Shown: one piece after another, positions 18,599 to 27,316 of the stretch | Layout: every line of letters begins with the position of its first letter | Position numbering within the stretch: the first letter of the stretch is position 1 | Assembly (NCBI RefSeq): GCF_023115355.1 | Contig: NZ_CP096019.1 | Coordinates: 1,612,001 to 1,676,000 of the forward strand | From: Halocatena salina | GTDB taxonomy: Archaea; Halobacteriota; Halobacteria; Halobacteriales; Haloarculaceae | Direction of reading: 5' to 3' | DNA: 64,000 nt | Made by a program: the position numbers and the translations under genes | The notes under the pieces: model-generated | Seen by the model: only the letters and a program-made list of their open reading frames with translations | Told to the model about the DNA's origin: nothing | Databases searched by the model: none

Positions 18599-20359
18599 CT
18601 ATTCGTCTCGTGGCTCGTCACCGTACTCCCGAATGACGCCCTTGTACACGACACCGCGTTCGGCGTCGAGCGTGACCGTCGACGCGCCGGTGAGAGCATC
18701 GACGGCCACACCGCTCACCATCGGCACGTCCAGCTCGCGGGCAACGATCGCGGGATACCCCGTCATGCCGCGTCGTTCGGCGACGATGCCACCGACCTGC
18801 GAGAGATCGCCGGTGAACTCCGCGTCGAACGAGTCGGGTACCGCAATGATCGCTCCGTCCGGAATGTCGGTCAGCTCCCCATCCGTCGTGCGAACGACGG
18901 GACCGGCAACGCGACCGGCGACGACACACTGGCCAGTGGTGAGCACTTCACTCGCAACGTGGAGCTTGAGCAGGTTTGTCGCGTCCGTGCCGGGAAGATC
19001 GGTCATCATACCCGAAAGCACGACTACGGTGTCTCCACTTTCAACGACCGGTGTTTCGAGTGCGGTCTCGACCGCTCCTTCGATGATCGCTTGGGCACCA
19101 CCGGTCGTATACTCAGTCGCGCGCGGGAGAATTCCGTGGGACAACAACAGCTGGCGGCGGACGCGCTCGTCCGGAGCTGACGCCACGATGGGGACCTCCG
19201 GGCGATATTTCGCCGTTTTCCTCGCCGTGTACCCCGACTCGCTCGCAACGACGATTGCGCTGGCACCCGCATCACGGGCGAGATACCGAGCCGAGCGAGC
19301 CAGTGCGTCGGTGCTAGCTCCGTTGGCTGCTGGTACCCGCTGTTCGCGGCGCGTACCCGCTTCTCCGCTCGCCTCGGCCGTGGTGACGATCTGATCCATC
19401 GTCTCGACGACGGCCACCGGCTGCTCGCCGACAGCGGTTTCCCCCGAGAGCATGACTGCATCCGCCCCGTCGAGAACGGCGTTCGCGACGTCCGACGCTT
19501 CCGCCCGCGTAGGTCGAGTCGAGGAAATCATCGAGTCGAGCATCTCCGTGGCGATGATCACCGGGACACCAGCGGCTTGACACCGGCGGACCAGCCGCTT
19601 TTGAATCATCGGTACGTCCTCGATCGGACACTCGACTCCGAGATCACCCCGTGCGACCATTACGCCGTAGGAGACGTCGATGATGTCGTCGATCGAGTCG
19701 ACGGCTTCCCCGCGTTCTATCTTTGAAACGATCGGAATGTCGGCCCCTCGTGACTCGATCGCCTCCGCGACGGCCATCACATCGGTCGCGTTGCGCACGA
19801 AACTCGCAGCGACGAAATCGACGCCATGCTCGATCCCGACCTCGATCGCCGCGCGGTCGGTGCTGGTTACTACGTCCACGTCGAACTCGACCTCTGGCGC
19901 GACAACGCTCTTGCGCCCGCCGAGTTCGCCACCGCTCGTGATCCGCGCCGCAACTGTCTCCGCATCGACGCGCTCGATGACCGCCTCGATGCGACCGTCA
20001 TCGAGATAGATCTCCGCGCCAACGTCGGCGTCGACGATCGGACTCGATATGCCGATCTCCTCGGGGGTTACCGTGTCGCCAGCCCGGAACTGAACCGTCG
20101 CCCCCTCTACGAGCGTGATCGGCTCGCTGAGTGGTGCGGTTCGAATTTCCGGTCCCTGAAGATCGAGCACCACTCCAAGCGGACGGTCGAGCGTCGCTTC
20201 GACAGACCGAACCCGCTGGATGATCGATGCGTACTGTTCGGGAGTGCCGTGGCTGGTGTTGATACGGGCGATCTCCATACCGGCCGCTGCGAGATCGCGA
20301 ATCGTCGATTCATCGTTCGAAGCAGGACCGAGTGTACAGACCAGGGTTGTATCGCGCAT
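18599..20359 (-). CDS. pyk: Pyruvate kinase with C-terminal PEP-utiliser domain
   Basis: Pyk converts PEP and ADP to pyruvate and ATP. The 586-residue protein starts MRDTTLVCTLGPAS, holds the active-site segment IVSKIERGEAVDSIDDII and the signature TEMLDSMISSTRPTRAEASD (Lys and Glu ligands for Mg2+/K+), then the C domain. Residues about 490-575 are an extra swivelling domain like the phosphohistidine domain of PEP synthase (LSQVGGIVAERRGMTGYPAI, VARELDVPMVSGV). The usual catalytic-His motif GGxxSH reads GGIVAER, so the extra domain is probably not a phosphocarrier. It lies 17 bp downstream of an aldehyde dehydrogenase. Confidence 0.95.
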   Translation of the reverse strand: MRDTTLVCTLGPASNDESTIRDLAAAGMEIARINTSHGTPEQYASIIQRVRSVEATLDRPLGVVLDLQGPEIRTAPLSEPITLVEGATVQFRAGDTVTPEEIGISSPIVDADVGAEIYLDDGRIEAVIERVDAETVAARITSGGELGGRKSVVAPEVEFDVDVVTSTDRAAIEVGIEHGVDFVAASFVRNATDVMAVAEAIESRGADIPIVSKIERGEAVDSIDDIIDVSYGVMVARGDLGVECPIEDVPMIQKRLVRRCQAAGVPVIIATEMLDSMISSTRPTRAEASDVANAVLDGADAVMLSGETAVGEQPVAVVETMDQIVTTAEASGEAGTRREQRVPAANGASTDALARSARYLARDAGASAIVVASESGYTARKTAKYRPEVPIVASAPDERVRRQLLLSHGILPRATEYTTGGAQAIIEGAVETALETPVVESGDTVVVLSGMMTDLPGTDATNLLKLHVASEVLTTGQCVVAGRVAGPVVRTTDGELTDIPDGAIIAVPDSFDAEFTGDLSQVGGIVAERRGMTGYPAIVARELDVPMVSGVAVDALTGASTVTLDAERGVVYKGVIREYGDEPRDE

Positions 20360-20376
20360 CAGTTACAGTCTCGGTC

Positions 20377-21807
20377 TCAGAGGATGACACTCTTTTCTCT
20401 GAGCATCGCGTGGATCGAGGCGTCGATCCCTTCCCGACCGATCCCTGACTGTTTGATTCCACCGAACGGGATGTCACCGAGACCGTGGCTCGGTGCGCCG
20501 TTGATGCGAACCGATCCCGCTTCGAGCCGGTCGGCGATCGACAGCGCCCGGTCGTAGTTCTGGGTAAACACGCACGCATCCAGCCCGAGGTCGCTTCCGT
20601 TTGCGAGTGCGAGCGCCTCTTCGGTGTCCGAAACCGGCGTGACCGTCGCAACCGGTCCGAACTGCTCTTCGTAGACGAGCCGGGCGTCGTCGGGTACGTC
20701 AGCCAGCAGTGTCGGCTCGTAATACCGCCCATCGTACTCTCCGCCACGGATCAGTCGCGCCCCGCGATCGACTGCGTCGGTGACCAACTCATCCACCCAC
20801 TCAGCCTGATCTTCGGAGATGAGCGGTCCGAAATCCGTCCGTTCATCGAACAGATCGCCCTCGATCCACGTCTCCATCTCGGCGTCGAGCCGTTCGACGA
20901 GCTCGTCGTGTACGGATTCGTGGGCGAGTATCCGACTGACAGCCGAACAGCGCTGTCCTGCGTACTTCAACGATCCCTTAGTACAGGCGGGAACGACGTC
21001 GTCGAGATCCGCGTCGGCACAGACGACGGCGGGTGCGTTCCCACCCAGTTCCATATGCAACGTCACCATTCCGCTCACGCCGGCAACGTGCTCTCCGGCT
21101 GCCGATGAGCCCGTCATTGCGATGGTATTGATCCGGTCATCGCCCGCCAACACGTCGCCGATCTCGCTTCCATGCCCCGGAACGAAGTTGAACGCGCCTG
21201 GTGGCAGGGACACGTCGCTGATGACTTCCGCGAGCAAGGCCGCGCTGATCGGCGTCTTGCTGGAGGGTGTGAGAACGACGCTGTTGCCCGCCGCGAGCGC
21301 GGGCGCGACTTGTAGCGCAGTCGTTCCGAGTGGGTAGTTGTACGGCGTGATACACAATACCGTCCCGACCGGTTCGTGTTTCACGATCGCCTCCCATCCC
21401 TCGTGGCCCTCCGTCGTTCCCTCTCGGAATTCGCCTTTCAGATGACGTATCTCTTGGGCTGCCCGGTCGAAGCGCTCGGCGGCGCTTTCGACCTCACCGC
21501 GGGCGCTCGAAATCGGTTTCCCAGCCTCCCGAACGATGATCGTGGCGAGTTCGTCCGATCGCGCGCGCAATCCGTCCGCGATCTCTTCACACCAGCCCGC
21601 ACGTTCGGGAATCGTGGTCTGGCGCATCGGCTCTTTAGTGCGGTCGGCAGCACGCAACGCGGCCCGAGCATCGTCCGCGTCTGCGGCCGCGATCTCCGCG
21701 AACGTTCCTCCTTCCGCGCGGTCCGGAACCTCGATCCGCTCTGGGGTGCTTTCCCAGTCCCCATCCACGTAGAGGTGCTGGTCGTACCGTGCTGTATGAG
21801 TGGCCAT
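20377..21807 (-). CDS. Aldehyde dehydrogenase, GAPN-like
   Basis: The 476-residue NAD(P)-dependent aldehyde dehydrogenase has Asn157 in PYNYP, Glu253 in MELGG and the catalytic Cys287 in GQRCSAVSRIL. The YAGQRCSAVSRI form resembles non-phosphorylating glyceraldehyde-3-phosphate dehydrogenase (GAPN) and archaeal lactaldehyde dehydrogenases more than betaine-aldehyde enzymes. The pyk gene 17 bp downstream on the same strand makes a glycolytic role attractive: GAP to 3-phosphoglycerate, then on to pyruvate. The substrate assignment is inference. The ATG at 21807 gives a standard family N-terminus. Confidence 0.85.
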   Translation of the reverse strand: MATHTARYDQHLYVDGDWESTPERIEVPDRAEGGTFAEIAAADADDARAALRAADRTKEPMRQTTIPERAGWCEEIADGLRARSDELATIIVREAGKPISSARGEVESAAERFDRAAQEIRHLKGEFREGTTEGHEGWEAIVKHEPVGTVLCITPYNYPLGTTALQVAPALAAGNSVVLTPSSKTPISAALLAEVISDVSLPPGAFNFVPGHGSEIGDVLAGDDRINTIAMTGSSAAGEHVAGVSGMVTLHMELGGNAPAVVCADADLDDVVPACTKGSLKYAGQRCSAVSRILAHESVHDELVERLDAEMETWIEGDLFDERTDFGPLISEDQAEWVDELVTDAVDRGARLIRGGEYDGRYYEPTLLADVPDDARLVYEEQFGPVATVTPVSDTEEALALANGSDLGLDACVFTQNYDRALSIADRLEAGSVRINGAPSHGLGDIPFGGIKQSGIGREGIDASIHAMLREKSVIL

Positions 21808-22176
21808 GATTGACACTCGCCGGCCAACCCACAAAAGATTTACTCACATTGTACTAAACGCACTCGACAAAAAGTACCGAACATCATACTGACGACTGAA
21901 CAGTGCTCGTGCACGTGTATGATGAAATATAATGTTGATTAATTCTCACTATTGTGGGCTAACGAGAGACGTCATCGTGGACCGGTTGAGACAGTGTCAT
22001 CTGGTGACTGCATGGGTATGCGACACTATCGGCCCGCTACGAACGCCGTGCTCCACTTCAACGATCTCCTTTCGAAGAGGTCGCTCGTCCCGCAGATCTC
22101 ATCCCAATTCCGTCTGTGATGACGCTTAATGTAGAATGAGGAAGATTTAGTACATTCCTACGAATACGTGTCATCA
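21808..22176. other. Divergent promoter region
   Basis: About 370 bp separate the divergent aldehyde dehydrogenase and Bat-type regulator genes. It is AT-rich around 21920-21960. The element atttagt at about 22144-22150 sits 27-33 bp before the regulator ATG, the spacing expected for a leaderless archaeal transcript. No ORF or stable fold was seen. Confidence 0.5.
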
Positions 22177-22851
22177 ATGGTGACTGTCGTGTGGGCAACC
22201 CTTCCGGCATCGGATTTCGCGCTCAGCGAAACCCTCTCCGTTGCGCCGGACGCGACGTTTGAGTGTGAGCAGATCATCGAGACGGGATCTGGGACTGTGA
22301 TGCCGTTGCTCTGGGTGCGCGGCGTCGATCGTGAGACGGTTGAGCGAGGCTTCGAACGGGATCACAGCGTGGATGGGTTCGAATGTTTGGCGTCGCTTGG
22401 GAACGAGGGCCTGTACCGGATGGAGTGGATCAGGCAGGTACGACTCGTTCTTCAGATACTCACGAGCACGAACGCAACGGTGTTGGACGCTGCTGGTGAC
22501 AGCGAGCAGTGGACGCTCCGGATCATGTATCCACAACGCAGCGAACTCTCAGAAACGAACGAGTTCTGTGAGCGACACCGGCTTTCGTTCAGCGTCGAGC
22601 GCATCCGTGAGCTGTCCGAGGAAGTCGTCGGACAGTACGGACTTACGGAAGAACAGTTCAATGCGTTAACGATCGCGTGCGAATCGGGCTATTTCGACGT
22701 TCCCCGAGAGGTAGATCTCGACGAACTCGCCACGGAACTTGGCATCTCCCATCAGGCGTTGTCCGAGCGGCTCCGACGTGGTCACGAGGTGCTCATCAAG
22801 GAGACGTTGCTCATCGACGGTTCGTCTCAGTTCAGTATCCGATCCAACTGA
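22177..22851 (+). CDS. Bat-type HTH_10 transcriptional regulator
   Basis: The 224-residue protein has an N-terminal sensor-like region as in bacterio-opsin-activator (Bat) relatives and a C-terminal HTH_10: LTEEQFNALTIACESGYFDV then REVDLDELATELGISHQALS and ERLRRGHEVLIKETL. Such regulators are abundant in Halobacteria, and the target cannot be inferred from sequence. The ATG at 22177 was chosen over a GTG at 22168 because of the TATA spacing. It is divergent from the aldehyde dehydrogenase/pyk pair, which could be its target. Confidence 0.88.
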   Translation: MVTVVWATLPASDFALSETLSVAPDATFECEQIIETGSGTVMPLLWVRGVDRETVERGFERDHSVDGFECLASLGNEGLYRMEWIRQVRLVLQILTSTNATVLDAAGDSEQWTLRIMYPQRSELSETNEFCERHRLSFSVERIRELSEEVVGQYGLTEEQFNALTIACESGYFDVPREVDLDELATELGISHQALSERLRRGHEVLIKETLLIDGSSQFSIRSN

Positions 22852-22885
22852 CCGTGTGGTCTCAGGGCCACTGTTCCGTTTCGTT

Positions 22886-23470
22886 TTACGACCGAACGCC
22901 ATCCTCTCTGTCGACCAACTGTTCGTCGAGTCCCCACTCCTGTGCGCGCCGTTTCGCCTCCTTTTGCGCCTGTTCTCGGAGCGTTTCGATCCGATCTGCG
23001 TCGTCGAGGAACGCTGCCACGGCGTCGTGATCAGCGGGTGGCGGGGCGTGGCTCTCGGCCGAATCGACATCGGTGTCAGCCCGTCGCGCCGCTCGCTTGC
23101 GCGTCCGAGCGATGAGCGCGCGATCGCCAGTGAGATACGTCGCTGGCAGCACCGGAGGTACGGACAGGGCCGTTCCGTCGTGCACGGAGCGGAGTCGTTT
23201 CAGGGACAGCGCGTACAGATCGATCCGGCACGGTCCAACGTCCTCAAACACCGCAAGCGCTCGCTCGCCGCCGGCGTCGGTGCCGGCGTGGTAGACGAGC
23301 ACTGGAACGCCTCGTTCGAACGTGAACACGCCGGTGGCCGCGTCTCGGTGGGGCACGACGACGACGTAGCCGGTCAGGGACCGATCGAGCGCTTCGAGTA
23401 GCACGGTCCGAACGTCGGAAACCACGCGCGACCGGAGGAGTTCTCCTTGGGGAATGACCAACTCCGTCAT
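22886..23470 (-). CDS. Uncharacterised partner of MinD-like ATPase, possible PATAN-like domain
   Basis: This 194-residue protein begins inside the stop of the MinD-like gene (ATGA), so it is almost certainly co-translated with it. Residues about 25-95 (LDRSLTGYVVVV, TGVFTFERGVPVLVYHAGTD, GGERALAVFEDVGPCRIDLY) have the rhythm of PATAN/DUF4388 domains: a strand, a 'G-x-F-x-F-x-x-G-x-P/I-V' hairpin, a G-x-x-A-L helix and a final strand. The C-terminal third is charged and helical (LDDADRIETLREQAQKEAKR). The domain call is inference. It converges with the Bat-type regulator 34 bp away. Confidence 0.75.
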   Translation of the reverse strand: MTELVIPQGELLRSRVVSDVRTVLLEALDRSLTGYVVVVPHRDAATGVFTFERGVPVLVYHAGTDAGGERALAVFEDVGPCRIDLYALSLKRLRSVHDGTALSVPPVLPATYLTGDRALIARTRKRAARRADTDVDSAESHAPPPADHDAVAAFLDDADRIETLREQAQKEAKRRAQEWGLDEQLVDREDGVRS

Positions 23471-24234
23471 GGTGTGTCGGGGATGACTGCGCTCCGAAAC
23501 CGATCGGCGACGGCTCCCGAGTCGCCGGTCCGTACGTCGAGTGCCAGCGCGGCCTCTCGATAGGCGTGGGCGGCAACCGACTCCGGAGCGTGGGCTAACA
23601 GCGGTTCGCTGGCCCGTCGTGCCGATCGGGGCGACGTGCTTTCGGGGACCGTGCCGAGAACCGGTCCCGTGAAAAATCGGGTCACTTTCCGTTCGATGGC
23701 GTCGATGGCGTCGTCGTCTCGAACGCGGTTGAACAGCACGCCTGCCACGCCCGTTCCATACGAGGTAGCGTACTCCTGTACCTTCAAGGCGTCCGATACC
23801 GACGGAATCGTCGGTTCGACCACCACGATTACGCGGTCTGCGAGCACAACGGGTAACACCGCGCTTTTGCTTCCCAAGGCGGCCGCCGAATCGAGCAACA
23901 GCACGTCGGTATCGCTTGCAAGCGTGGCGACAACGTTGCGCAACCGAGCGGGATCGACGTCCCGAAACCCTGCCAAACTCGTCCCACACGGCACGACTCG
24001 CAGTCCAAACCGGTCGTAAGACGCCTCGACCACGGCGGCTTCGTCCCGAAGCACGTCGTGTAGTGTCGTATCAGCATCGGTCAACCCCGTGTGAAACAGG
24101 ATGTTCGCCATCCCTGTGTCGGCGTCGACGACCGTGACGTCGTACTCCTCGGCCAGTGCCATCCCGAGTGCGAGCGTGCTCGTCGTCTTGCCGACGCCGC
24201 CCTTCCCGCTCGCGACAGCGAACGCTTCGACCAT
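23467..24234 (-). CDS. MinD/ParA-family ATPase
   Basis: The 255-residue protein has the deviant Walker A GKGGVGKTT at 10-18, VVDADTGMAN (switch I) at about 36-45 and VLLLDSAAALGSKS at about 110-123, where Walker B normally reads DxPAG; here the second Asp region is DSAAA. Such ATPases position cell machinery at membranes or poles. No obvious amphipathic membrane-targeting helix is seen at the C-terminus (RFRSAVIPDTP). Halobacteria carry several MinD paralogues affecting shape and motility. The ATG at 24234 is chosen over GTG 24240. Confidence 0.9.
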   Translation of the reverse strand: MVEAFAVASGKGGVGKTTSTLALGMALAEEYDVTVVDADTGMANILFHTGLTDADTTLHDVLRDEAAVVEASYDRFGLRVVPCGTSLAGFRDVDPARLRNVVATLASDTDVLLLDSAAALGSKSAVLPVVLADRVIVVVEPTIPSVSDALKVQEYATSYGTGVAGVLFNRVRDDDAIDAIERKVTRFFTGPVLGTVPESTSPRSARRASEPLLAHAPESVAAHAYREAALALDVRTGDSGAVADRFRSAVIPDTP

Positions 24235-24323
24235 TGGCACAGTTTCATCGACGCTTCACATATAAGTCCTCGCGCGGCTCACACACCGAGCGCTCATCAC
24301 TGTGGTCAGTACGACTCCCGGTG

Positions 24324-25556
24324 TTATGCGGTGGCGTCGTCTTCGGGAGATGGCTCTTGTGGGAGTGACCGGAACGCATCGAGGATCAACCGTTTGGCGA
24401 TCGCTCCCCGCGTCGTCCAGTGATGTGCATAATCGAGCATGTCGTCGTAGATGTCGGGTTTACAGCCCGCGGCTTTCGGATGGCCACCGCCACCGACCGC
24501 TTTTGCGACCTCGTGACACCGGGCGAACGTCTCCGTTCCTCGAATGCTCACGGGTCCGCTGGGCTTGACGACGACCGCTGCGTCCGCGCCCTGTTCCCGA
24601 AGCGCCTCCGCGACCTCGTTTTGAGAACAGCGACCGTACGTCACGCCGACTGTGAGCGGGGTGTCGTCCTCTTCGGCGCTAGCGTCCTCCGTTTCGTCTG
24701 CATCGTCGTCCGTGTTGTCCGGCGCTCCAACACCTGCAGACGGAACGGTCAGCTCGCGCAGTTCGGCACGTTCGACGGCCTTCTCGATGAGTCGTTCTTT
24801 TTCCACCCGACGGCGGGTGATGTACGCTTCCACGGCATCGGGAAAGTCGACGCCGTGGCGGCGGACCGTCGCCACGTAGATCTCGGGAGCGATCCACTGG
24901 GCGAAATCAGCGAGGTCGTCGCTCCGGGGATCCTCGCGCAGCCACAGATCGTGGTCGCGCGTGACCGCTGCCAGCGTTTGGAACCGGGGCGAAAACGCTT
25001 CGTCGAGACTCTCAAGCGCGACGTCGGTCGAACATTCCGTCTCGGAGTCACCGACGACGAGATCCACGCCCGCCGCCCGAACGCGGCGCTCGTACTCGGC
25101 GGTCCACTGATGGTGGTCGAACCAGCGTACGCTGTCGGCGTGGTCGGTCAGTTCCGACAACGGTTCGATGTCACTGTCGCGGTCCGGACAGAGATCACAG
25201 ATGTAGACCGTGACGCCCGCAGACGTGTATTCGATGACTTGCTGTTGGGCATCGGTGAGGCTGTGGGGCGCGGCGGGGATGATCGCAACGTCGTGGTTGG
25301 GTAGCTCGTGCGCCGCCATCGTGGGATCAACCTCGGCTGTGAGCGCGTCGTCGTGATACGTCCGGATGAGCGCAGCACATCCGAGTCCGTCGGCGTCACT
25401 GTCGGCGATAACGACCGTATCGGCCCGGCTAAGCGTCTCGATCCGCTCTTGGTTCGGTCCATCCTCTTCGTCGTCGGGAACGAAAAACCCGGTTCCGGGG
25501 AGGATGGACTTCCGTGCGAGCGGAAGCTGATCGGCGTCGATGAGCGACTCGTTCAT
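24324..25556 (-). CDS. DHH/DHHA1 phosphoesterase
   Basis: The 410-residue protein has DHH motifs VVIADSDADGLGCAALI (about 48-64) and VRWFDHHQW, and a C-terminal DHHA1 domain with VGGGGHPKAAG. An acidic insert (APDNTDDDADETEDASAEED) lies before DHHA1. Members are nano-RNases, RecJ-like exonucleases or cyclic-dinucleotide phosphodiesterases that use Mn2+. The lack of an OB or S1 domain argues for a small-substrate phosphodiesterase or a haloarchaeal RecJ-like protein. It lies 90 bp upstream of the MinD-like gene on the same strand. Confidence 0.88.
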   Translation of the reverse strand: MNESLIDADQLPLARKSILPGTGFFVPDDEEDGPNQERIETLSRADTVVIADSDADGLGCAALIRTYHDDALTAEVDPTMAAHELPNHDVAIIPAAPHSLTDAQQQVIEYTSAGVTVYICDLCPDRDSDIEPLSELTDHADSVRWFDHHQWTAEYERRVRAAGVDLVVGDSETECSTDVALESLDEAFSPRFQTLAAVTRDHDLWLREDPRSDDLADFAQWIAPEIYVATVRRHGVDFPDAVEAYITRRRVEKERLIEKAVERAELRELTVPSAGVGAPDNTDDDADETEDASAEEDDTPLTVGVTYGRCSQNEVAEALREQGADAAVVVKPSGPVSIRGTETFARCHEVAKAVGGGGHPKAAGCKPDIYDDMLDYAHHWTTRGAIAKRLILDAFRSLPQEPSPEDDATA

Positions 25557-25604
25557 ACAGCGCAGAGGGGATAGGTCTCAATGAAGCCCGTGGTTTCGAC
25601 CCGT

Positions 25605-26012
25605 TCACTCCACCTCCCCGTCGGCTTCGACATCGAGATGATGGACGGTCAGCACGGGCACCGGACAGTCGTACACGACCGTTTCAGCCACACTTCCGAG
25701 ATGATACCCGTATGGACCATCTCGGCCTCGAATCCCCATGACGACCACATCGGCACCGATCTCTGTCGCGTAGGAACTGATGGCTTCGGCCGGAGGGCCA
25801 TCCTCGATGACGGTGGTGACTGGCCGGTCGATCCGTTCGGTGAGGTTGCGGAGTACCGCCTGTGCTCTGTTGTGAGCCTCCGCACTGTTCGATTCGACGA
25901 CGGTGAGCGCGTGTAGCTCCGCGTCGAACTGGTCTGTCAGATCGAACGCCGCCTCGACCGCTCGCTCAGTGGACTTACTCCCGTCCGTTGCGACGACCAC
26001 CGTCTCGAACAT
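25605..26012 (-). CDS. Universal stress protein A family, ATP-binding type
   Basis: The 135-residue UspA domain starts MFETVVVATDGSKSTERAVE and ends with the nucleotide-binding motif GIRGRDGPYGYHLGSVAETV, close to the G2xG9xG(S/T) signature. It probably binds ATP and acts in stress response. It is divergent from a second UspA gene 69 bp away. The ATG at 26012 matches the family start. Confidence 0.9.
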   Translation of the reverse strand: MFETVVVATDGSKSTERAVEAAFDLTDQFDAELHALTVVESNSAEAHNRAQAVLRNLTERIDRPVTTVIEDGPPAEAISSYATEIGADVVVMGIRGRDGPYGYHLGSVAETVVYDCPVPVLTVHHLDVEADGEVE

Positions 26013-26081
26013 GTCATCGACTACTGTCCGCCCCGTCAAGTACTCCGTGGGTTTTTCTGCCCGCTGCGTGAGTGCTTACGT

Positions 26082-26477
26082 ATGGAGATCGACACCGTGC
26101 TGGTCCCGATCGCCGAAACTGACACCGTTCCCTACGTGGTTGCACACGCGGTTGCGATCGCAGAGCAGTACGAAGCAGGAATTCACATGCTGTACGTTCT
26201 CGACAGCGATGCGACCGACACCGACGCCCTGAGCCAGCAGCTCATGGAGGCAACCCGTGCGGCTACCGATGACATCACCATCCCGCTCTCACACTCGATC
26301 ATTTACGGCTTCTCGACGGAGTATCTCACCCATCACCCCGGCAGCGTCGTTTTGGATGCGAGCAACGACATCGGAGCCGACTTCATCGTCATCCCCCGCG
26401 AACGGTCACCGAACGCGCTCGGACAAGCCGCCGATTACGTCGTCCAGTATGCCACTGCTCCCGTCCTCTCGGTGTGA
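26082..26477 (+). CDS. UspA-like protein lacking the ATP motif
   Basis: This 131-residue protein has the UspA beginning (MEIDTVLVPIAETDTVPYVV) and end (IGADFIVIPRERSP, YVVQYATAPVLSV), but the glycine-rich nucleotide motif is replaced by RERSPNALGQAADY. It is therefore probably a non-ATP-binding UspA. It is divergent from the ATP-type UspA gene at 25605-26012, with promoters for both in 69 bp. Confidence 0.82.
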   Translation: MEIDTVLVPIAETDTVPYVVAHAVAIAEQYEAGIHMLYVLDSDATDTDALSQQLMEATRAATDDITIPLSHSIIYGFSTEYLTHHPGSVVLDASNDIGADFIVIPRERSPNALGQAADYVVQYATAPVLSV

Positions 26478-26793
26478 CCATCCGTCTACCCCGGTCGGTA
26501 ATGTCACCGAACCACTTACATTCACAATCCGCGATCCAACACGAACGATTGCATCATATTTATTATTTGTTCGGCCACGCAATGTGACTCATACTGTATC
26601 TTACATGTACTATCAGACGATCGGCGTACTGATGGGTCGAACAGGATGACTACCGTACATTCCGCTGGACAGAACGCTTACTGACCAGTTGACAGCGATG
26701 ACGTGATCAGATCCTATCATGAGATGTGCCATCGATGCGAGAAGAAGCGGACAGGCCGACATTCTCTTAACTCCGGATAGAGTATCAGTACGC
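26478..26793. other. Intergenic region before Nudix gene
   Basis: About 316 bp with an AT-rich stretch at 26554-26570. No gene, fold or repeat was recognised. tctcttaact at about 26763-26772 is a candidate TATA region some 25-30 bp upstream of the Nudix ATG. Confidence 0.45.
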
Positions 26794-27228
26794 ATGATTG
26801 AGGCCACGAGCGCCGGAGCAATCCTGTTCCGTGATACACGTGGCCGTCGAGAGTATCTGCTTCTCAAAAGCCGCACCGGTGATTGGGAGTTCCCAAAGGG
26901 CGGCGTTGAGGGGACAGAGGAGCTACAGCAGACGGCCATCCGTGAAGTCGAAGAAGAAGCCGGCATCGACGACATTCGACTCGTCGACGGCTTCCGTGAG
27001 GACTACGACTACGTCTTTCAGGCGGGTAGTTCGACGATCCACAAAACGGTTCACCTGTTCATCGCGAAATCGTTTCAGGCCACCGCAGAGCTCTCTTCGG
27101 AGCACAACGATCTGCAGTGGCGCGATTACGAACAGGCGGTCAACACTCTGACCCAGAAGGGTCCACGATCGGTACTCGAACATGCCCATTCGTTTCTCGA
27201 TAACGGAGGACTGTACGGACACTACTGA
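26794..27228 (+). CDS. Nudix hydrolase, Ap4A-pyrophosphatase type
   Basis: The 144-residue protein carries a full Nudix box from GGVEGTEE to REVEEEAGI (about residues 37-59), matching G-x5-E-x7-R-E-U-x-E-E-x-G-U. The preceding DWEFPKG is typical of bis(5'-nucleosyl)-tetraphosphatases, which clear Ap4A. The ATG at 26794 was chosen as the family start. The next gene on the strand begins about 90 bp downstream. Confidence 0.9.
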   Translation: MIEATSAGAILFRDTRGRREYLLLKSRTGDWEFPKGGVEGTEELQQTAIREVEEEAGIDDIRLVDGFREDYDYVFQAGSSTIHKTVHLFIAKSFQATAELSSEHNDLQWRDYEQAVNTLTQKGPRSVLEHAHSFLDNGGLYGHY

Positions 27229-27316
27229 ATAATCGCGACCGACACCGGTGCCCACAGCACGGGTGGCGTGTCGGATCGAAACACGGATTCACGATCAGGT
27301 CGGAGTGTGTCCGACC

